From Terana coerulea (taxonomy: Eukaryota; Basidiomycota; Agaricomycetes; Polyporales; Phanerochaetaceae), in contig JAKOGH010000711.1 of NCBI GenBank assembly GCA_024811115.1, positions 1 to 64,000 on the forward strand: a stretch of 64,000 nucleotides of DNA. Direction: 5' to 3'. The notes under the pieces are model-generated. The model worked only from the letters and a program-made list of their open reading frames with translations. It made no database searches and had not been told where the DNA came from. Shown piece after piece: positions 58,680 through 64,000 of this stretch (positions within the stretch are counted from its first letter, which is position 1; every line of letters begins with the position of its first letter). Position numbers and translations under genes: made by a program.

Positions 58680-60361
58680 ATGGCGAGCAAACAGAAGACG
58701 AGGCTTCCCGTGGCACAAACCACAGGAGTTTACAAGGCCGAATCCATTCGTGTAAGACCTGTGGCGACCCTTCGTGTGGTTGCATTACATATGGTGACCA
58801 GGATGTTGCAGAATCGTTGAATATACCAGCCCTGTCTGATGCGATTACATCTGCGCTGGCGAGTGATGTTGAGTATCGGATACATCAGGTCGTAGAGGTG
58901 CGTAGCTGTCAGTTGCAGCATGGGAAGTCTCGAGTGAGGTTGGCTCCTGCAGGAAGCAGCTCGGTTCATGCGCCACGCCAGACGGACGACTATGACTACA
59001 TCCGACATAGACCAAGCATTACGCGTACTCAACATTGAACCACTTTACGGTCATTACCCCCACAACCCACCAACATTCCGCCGTGCAGGCCCTTACCCAC
59101 AAAGCCAATCATCCAGCGCGATTTACTTCGTGGAAGATGAGGAAATTGACTTTGACCGTGTCATTCGGGAGGAGAAGATAACCGTACCAAAAGGCGTCAG
59201 GTGGACTGCGCACTGGCTTGCTGTGGAAGGCGTTCAACCTCTCATTCCCGAAAACCCGCCGGCTATACCTAAGGAACACGACACCGAGGCTGCAGGAGTC
59301 AACGGGGCCGGTAAGGCAGGCACAACCATTAACTCCGTATTTCCACCCACGCCGCCTTCCTCAGATCGGCCGTCGCCCATACACGCCGTCATGAACCGGC
59401 CGATCCAACAGCAGACACAGCAGCAGCAGCTCGTCAAGCAAGTGCTGTCACGCGAACTGCAACTGTACTATACTCGCCTTACCACTGCGTTACTCCCACC
59501 GAATGACAACACGAAACGCACCGCTGCGCTTGCAAGTTTGCGGCACGATGCTGGTCTGCAGGCCTTGTTGCCGTACCTCGTGCGCTGGGTGGCGGAGGGT
59601 GTTGTCACTGCCTTGAAATCCGGATCGCAGACGGACAGCGATGGAAAGGTACTCGGCGTGCTGATGGATGTTATCGGTGCTATTTTGGACAACTCGACGT
59701 TGTTCGTTGAGCCATATGTGAGTTTACGTTCTCGCTCTCCATCGAAGTGGAACACCCTCAACTTTGTCATCTCAGCTGCATCAACTACTACCACCTATCT
59801 TATCAACGCTGTTAAATTCTTCGCTACCGCCTGAAAATTCAACACATCTGCGTACGGTAGCGGCTCAGACGCTCTCTCACCTTCTGACCCAACATTCCAC
59901 GACGTATCCTTCGTTATCCCCGCGGATCGTGAAGACCCTTTTACTTGCTCTGATAGGCAAAGGAAAGAGCAAAGGTACCAGAGAGGGCGCTGTAAGGGGT
60001 CTGATGGGCATTGGGAAGGAGGCAATCCGGAAGGGTGTTATCGAGGGTGGAGGAGCCAAGGTAATTGGGACAGAGTGTGCATATGGAATGGATGATCAAG
60101 AGCAGGTCGCGCTAGTGGATTCCGTCATGGTTGGTCATTTGAAGCGTCCACGTTTTATTCATACTCACGCCGAACTTCCAGGCTGCGTTGCAGGTACTCA
60201 GCAGTCCCTCGCGGCCACCAATTCCCCTCGATCAATACGACGAAGGAGACGCCGCGATCGCGAAGAATTTACATGACACTCTGGGAGAGTTTTTCGCCAC
60301 CAGGCTTATCGGGGACCGCCAATGGGCTATGGGTGTATTGCAAGGAAGCCAGGCCGGATGA
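58680..60361 (+). CDS. TAF6: Transcription initiation factor TFIID/SAGA subunit TAF6
   Basis: Histone-fold subunit shared by TFIID and SAGA, pairing with TAF9. Five exons: 58680-58751, 58802-58897, 58953-59717, 59776-60129, 60182-60361; 1467 nt, 488 residues. The N-terminal histone fold reads SDAITSALASDVEYRIHQVV then ARFMRHARRTTMTTSDIDQA and LRVLNIEPLYGH, followed by the linker FVEDEEIDFDRVIREEKITV and HWLAVEGVQPLIPENPP, and the conserved C-terminal HEAT region with LSRELQLYYTRLTTALL, LPYLVRWVAEGVV and LTQHSTTYPSLSPRIVKTLL. Length matches fungal TAF6. No frame break. A Gln-rich stretch (QQQTQQQQ) lies between the domains. Confidence 0.93.
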
Positions 60362-60545
60362 GTGGAGGGTGCTGCACGCTAGCTGACATCCTCGCTTGGG
60401 TTTTTGCGTCGGACATGTTTTGTGCTACGTGTTGTATTTTTGTACGTATACTCATGTGTTATCTTAGTCTTTTTGCTCGTCGCTGGTCTCACACTGCATC
60501 GTTTTGACCGCATGTGTGACATATATGCCTTTCCACGAATCAATG

Positions 60546-61098
60546 TCAATACACGAGTGGGATCAGCTTATACCGTGTCCTGCGAGACCAATCTCTCCAC
60601 TGCTGTCCGAACCGCCGCTTGAGAGCCTCGTCCTCTACACGAGTTCTATCGACGAAAGAAAATGTGCCTAAGGCGGCCATGACGGTCAGCCCGAACCGCA
60701 TGGCCTTGCCCCAGGAGGTCTCCCATAATCCTAAGGCGGCGAGTAGCGAGCCTCGGTCCCGCACAGCGATATAGGTGCCGGCAATGAAGAGCAGCGAGCC
60801 CGTATACGCCGGGTGGCGTACGATGGAGTAGGGCCCGGTCGTGATGAGCTTGTGCTCGTCGCGAAGCGACAGCTCGAAGGTGAAGTGTGCGCCCAGCCGG
60901 CGGTAGCACGCGACTCGGATGGCGCAGCCTGCGCACATGAGGAACTGGCCGACGACGAATGGCATTGTGAGACTAAGACGTTGGCCCGCGAGCAACGTAG
61001 AGCCTGCGAGTGGCTCGGGAATGATCCTCGAGAGGACTGGGAAGGTAGCTACGAGGACAAGGGCTGACTCGGCCACAGCCCAAGTGTACAGTATACCC
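60546..61098 (-). CDS. ICMT-like methyltransferase, 5' exon not resolved
   Basis: Second member of the ICMT/PEMT-type membrane methyltransferases in this window. The long exon begins after a GTAG acceptor at 61099 with ILYTWAVAESALVLVATF, has helix LTMPFVVGQFLMCAGCAI, LGAHFTFELSLRDEHKLI, the cofactor motif TTGPYSIVRHPAYTGSLLF, and the C-terminal DEALKRRFGQQWRDWSRRTR. The stop is at 60546. A first exon should supply one or two helices, as in the gene at 38815-39772, but no convincing one in the right phase was found in 61100-61450, so the 5' end may be degraded or lie further up. The two ICMT-like genes differ greatly and are not a recent duplication. Confidence 0.75.
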
Positions 61099-62680
61099 TA
61101 CACAATGACAAGCCTCGTTAGCAAATGACACACGAATTCTGTACGTTCGCTTTCCTTGAGCAGCGTTCCCCATAAATTATGAACCCTGGCAGCGTTTCTT
61201 TCGCTGCACTGCTGCGCTGAAATGCATGCTGTTCTTGTTGGCCGGCAGAAATCCCTGGCGGGGTAAGGGTGCGGTATGATGAGATGACGACGAGTTGTAG
61301 CGGTATGAGTTTTAAATAAAATTATAAGGCCGCATTTCATGCAGCAGGGCCCGATACCGCCAATAAGTCCACGCCATCTAGGATAACAATGCACAGCTCT
61401 AGAGCACCAGTAGCCCTGCCTCATGGACTAAACTTCCTGATTGAAATCCTCAGAGAGAACAGATTAATCATGGCCCATGAGCAGTGGCCTCGCAGATGCA
61501 TAGCATAACTTGAAGGCGTAGCAGGCGTAGTAAGAAGAGGAATGAGACGCGATGAAGATGGCGCGCAACTTTCAGAAAGTATCTGAATTGGTGAATCTCT
61601 GGGAGACAGGGAGATTTCCAACTTCAGTAACTGCCGCTGTGACACGGAGGTCACACCTTCCCGAAATGGAGCCAGTACGGGCCGCCGGCGCCAGTGGCTA
61701 GAGGGCTACATGCCTGCACCGGTATGGTTGATTGATAGCAATAGCTGTAATAACATATCAGAATGTTCTATGAGAGAGATATGCTGTAAAATGCGAGAAA
61801 ATGACCACACTATGCATAAGCTGCCCCTCATACAATTTCGACGTCGGGATTGCCCTAAAGGGAAATGCGTCGGTATTAGCGCCCAGGCGCCGGCCCATGC
61901 CAGCAGGATTATGCGCTTTCTATTGAGTTTTCTTACTGTTATAAACAAGTAAAAAGCTTTTAGACTCCGCCACACGTAAAATAATACCACTTTGGCCTCA
62001 ATTACTGGGCTGCTCAGTCGGGATGAGGCAGTGGCGGCACTTGCACTGGAGCGGCTGGCCTTCCACTTTCGGAATGTCGGATCAAAATGACTTCCCGACG
62101 CGTGACAGCCGCTTAAACGCCAATTTCCCCGCCTCTCCCCGGATCTCCCGGATCTCCCAAATCTCCGGGAGATTCACCATTTCAGATACGTTCTCGCAAC
62201 TTTGCCGCAAGGAACTGAACAATAACGAAGGAGCCACGTGTGGGCCACGCGAAATGCCACGTTGTTTGCCAGATCTTGCAAAGATCGCGGGGGCCCTAAT
62301 CAACTATCGTACGGTAAGACCCTCAACCTAAAGGTATCGGGAATAACGGAATGTTGCCCGTCTCGCCAAAGGTAACTTCGACCATGCTACGCGCCACGAA
62401 GTTGGTCAGGGTCGATGTGAAGGTTTTGTGGCGCTGGTTTGGCTGTGCAGCCAGTGTTATGGCCTTGTGACAGATGGGACTGACGTAAGGTTCATGACTG
62501 AGTAACGCTGCGTCGTACGCGGCGATGCAGCATTGCAGTTAGAAGTACCTCATTCCTTAGGGAATAAGTATCACCTTAGGTGTTCTACGATCTTTCACCC
62601 ACCCATATACGACGCCAACGTGCTATCCCACACGCGGACATGTGCGCCCAAAATCTTCCATAAGAATATCTCATTCGTGC
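61099..62680. other. Intergenic region with one dispersed repeat
   Basis: No supported gene. Contains the third copy of the TCTCCC repeat (62090-62200). Confidence 0.4.
62090..62200 (+). repeat. Dispersed repeat with TCTCCC minisatellite, copy 3
   Basis: GTGACAGCCGCTTAAACGCC, then CCGGATCTCC-type units (62135-62165), then GGGAGATTCACCATTTCAGA. The order of blocks equals that at 47190-47325. Confidence 0.5.
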
Positions 62681-64000
62681 CTAGCCCTTGCGATTGATAT
62701 TGAGAAGCCGCACGTACGTCTCTACCTCGTTCCTCCACCCCTTGCCGTCCATGCATTTTCGTGCAGCGCAGCAGAAATGACAAGCAGCCGCGCTCCACCA
62801 GCCTCTGGAGCTGACTGACGCCCCTGTGACTCGGAAGCCGCTTTGAATATCGCCAGTCCCTGTTCATTTGGCACAATCTCGTCCTTCTTGCTCAGGATGA
62901 CGAGCATCGATTGGGAGAGCCGCTTCAGCAAAGACGTGTCCTCGGTCTGCGCCCGCTGCATCGCACCCACAGCATCCCATCTGTCGAATGCGAAACCACC
63001 GAGGTAATGATATGGGAGCCAGCGCTGCGGGTACAGCGCTTTCACCATGGCTGGGATCGAGGCAAACGGATTCTCCAGAACCAGCCCTTTGACATTGGCG
63101 TACTGATCTCTGTCTTCTAGATGAGCTGCAAGACACGTCGCAGCCGCGCCGCCTAAAGAGTGGCCGTATATGACGATTGTCGAGGAGGGAAACGCTCACA
63201 AGCGTAGTCCAGCGCGTGCTGGTAATCTGAGATTATTCCTTGCTCCGTCGGCCGTCGAGGAGTTGACTTCCAAAAGGATCGAGGAGCAAAGGCTAGGATG
63301 GCGGTGTGGCTGAGCGCGTCCGATGATGTAGCACTACCTGGCAACCGGATCCCCAGCAAAAATCTCTCAAAGACGGGGATTCTGCCGAGGGGTGTCCCGG
63401 CATTTCCTGAGGTTCAATTAATGTCAAAAAGGTAGTATGGATGCGGCTATCGTACCTTGCAGATAAAGCAGAATCGTTTGGGGTTCCTTCTGCATAAGCA
63501 CCGGATCCGAGCGGCGAGTGATAATCCCATACAGCTTCGCGCCCCTTGAGCTCGTGATCTCAACTTCCTCGCAAGAAATACCCATGGGTATGCGCATGTC
63601 TTTTAGTTTCTCGTCGCGAGCCCCTAGAGGCACATACCCTGATGAAGGCTGAGTTATGCTACAGTTTAAACGCTTTATTCAGAGAACGTACCTACCCATG
63701 TAAATAATCTTCCTTTGGAAGAGAACCATCATGACGCACTAAGAGTTATATTATAGACCAGAGTCTATCGCCAAAAATTAGGAGCTCACCTTATAGGTCC
63801 AGAGTACAGCGGGTAAGCCGATGAATACCCCCAACGCCAACCAACCTGAAGGCGCCTCAGAGGAGGGCGAGAAAGCTAGAGCTGCGTAGAGAAACGAGAA
63901 CCGAACATGTTTCAAATCATCACATAGACGAAGTAGCCTTCTATCGCCCTCAGGAGGAGCTGGTTGGGAAGGCGTAAATTTGTTTGGGCTGGATTGCAGA
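62681..64000 (-). CDS. Alpha/beta hydrolase (BEM46/ABHD13-like), 5' partial, frame breaks
   Basis: Membrane-anchored serine hydrolase of unknown substrate. Exons seen: 63790-64000 (runs off the right edge, with a hydrophobic anchor LALGVFIGLPAVLW), 63696-63738, 63456-63638 and 62681-63406. Sequence blocks are GISCEEVEITSSRGAKLYG, LLYLQGNAG (oxyanion loop), AFAPRSFWKSTPRRPTEQG, the nucleophile elbow IVIYGHSLGGAAATCLAA, LVLENPFASIPAMVKALYPQ, VILSKKDEIVPNEQG (acid) and ALHENAW (His). Two breaks are seen: at about 63188 (YACERFP into SSTIVIYGHSLGG) and at about 62755 (HENAW into KGWRNEVETYVRLLNINRKG, the expected C-terminus, stop at 62681-62683). Both lie in runs of C or G, so base-count errors are possible. 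Confidence 0.8.

Noticed and set aside
1..64000. A functional carbon-use gene cluster (transporter, aconitase, glycerol dehydrogenase, acetyl-CoA synthetase)
   Set aside because: The genes are 10-20 kb apart, on both strands, with unrelated genes between them and no shared promoter motif that I could see.

Overview
The window is a piece of a filamentous basidiomycete genome, most likely an Agaricomycete. The reasons are many spliceosomal introns of about 50-65 nt, several very small exons, and typical basidiomycete families: DUF6533 seven-helix proteins, TPR-CHAT proteins, F-box/LRR proteins, and ICMT-like methyltransferases. No prokaryotic, phage or organellar signature was seen. Exon boundaries were derived by hand from splice motifs, reading phase and similarity to known families.

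Layout. 1-6016: eRF1 (minus, 3' end cut off by the window edge) and the rRNA/tRNA cytidine acetyltransferase KRE33/NAT10 (plus); both carry frame breaks. 7577-9629: a JEN1-like carboxylate transporter. 9925-10647: a Mutator-like MITE. About 10880-12721: an F-box pseudogene. 15440-16382: a glutathione S-transferase. 17339-27543: a tandem array of four DUF6533 membrane proteins, all on minus (copies D, A, B, C in map order). 29938-32768: mitochondrial aconitase. 33808-34498: a small unknown protein. 35073-38013: a frame-broken TPR-CHAT gene. 38815-39772: ICMT-like methyltransferase. 41228-42756: an inverted dimer of a MITE. 42959-43499 and 48224-48773: a pair of secreted-protein paralogues on either side of a glycerol dehydrogenase (44883-46175). 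49053-49386: a hAT MITE. 50226-52643: acetyl-CoA synthetase. 52977-56399: AVL9. 56759-58083: F-box gene with one frame break. 58680-60361: TAF6. 60546-61098: second ICMT-like gene. 62681-64000: alpha/beta hydrolase, 5' end beyond the window.

The most unusual observation is in the DUF6533 array. All four paralogues appear to carry a 2-nucleotide exon (AG) between two ordinary introns of 54-65 nt. Only by including those two bases does the frame close; for copy D this gives a complete 308-residue protein over 12 exons, and for copy B the first six exons sum to 408 nt. The surrounding exons have conserved lengths (155, 62 and 98 nt).

The second is the MITE dimer: the 8-nt spacer between its two arms is exactly the reverse complement of the 8-bp target-site duplication around it. 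A third theme is uneven coding integrity. Aconitase, acetyl-CoA synthetase, AVL9, TAF6, glycerol dehydrogenase and GST read cleanly through all exons, whereas eRF1, KRE33, TPR-CHAT, the hydrolase and two of the DUF6533 copies contain single- or double-base frame breaks. In the essential genes these are probably assembly errors; in the F-box gene near 11-12 kb, nonsense codons plus frameshifts point to true decay.

Metabolically, a monocarboxylate importer, acetyl-CoA synthetase, aconitase and glycerol dehydrogenase would all serve use of small carbon compounds, but they are dispersed and nothing shows that they are co-regulated.
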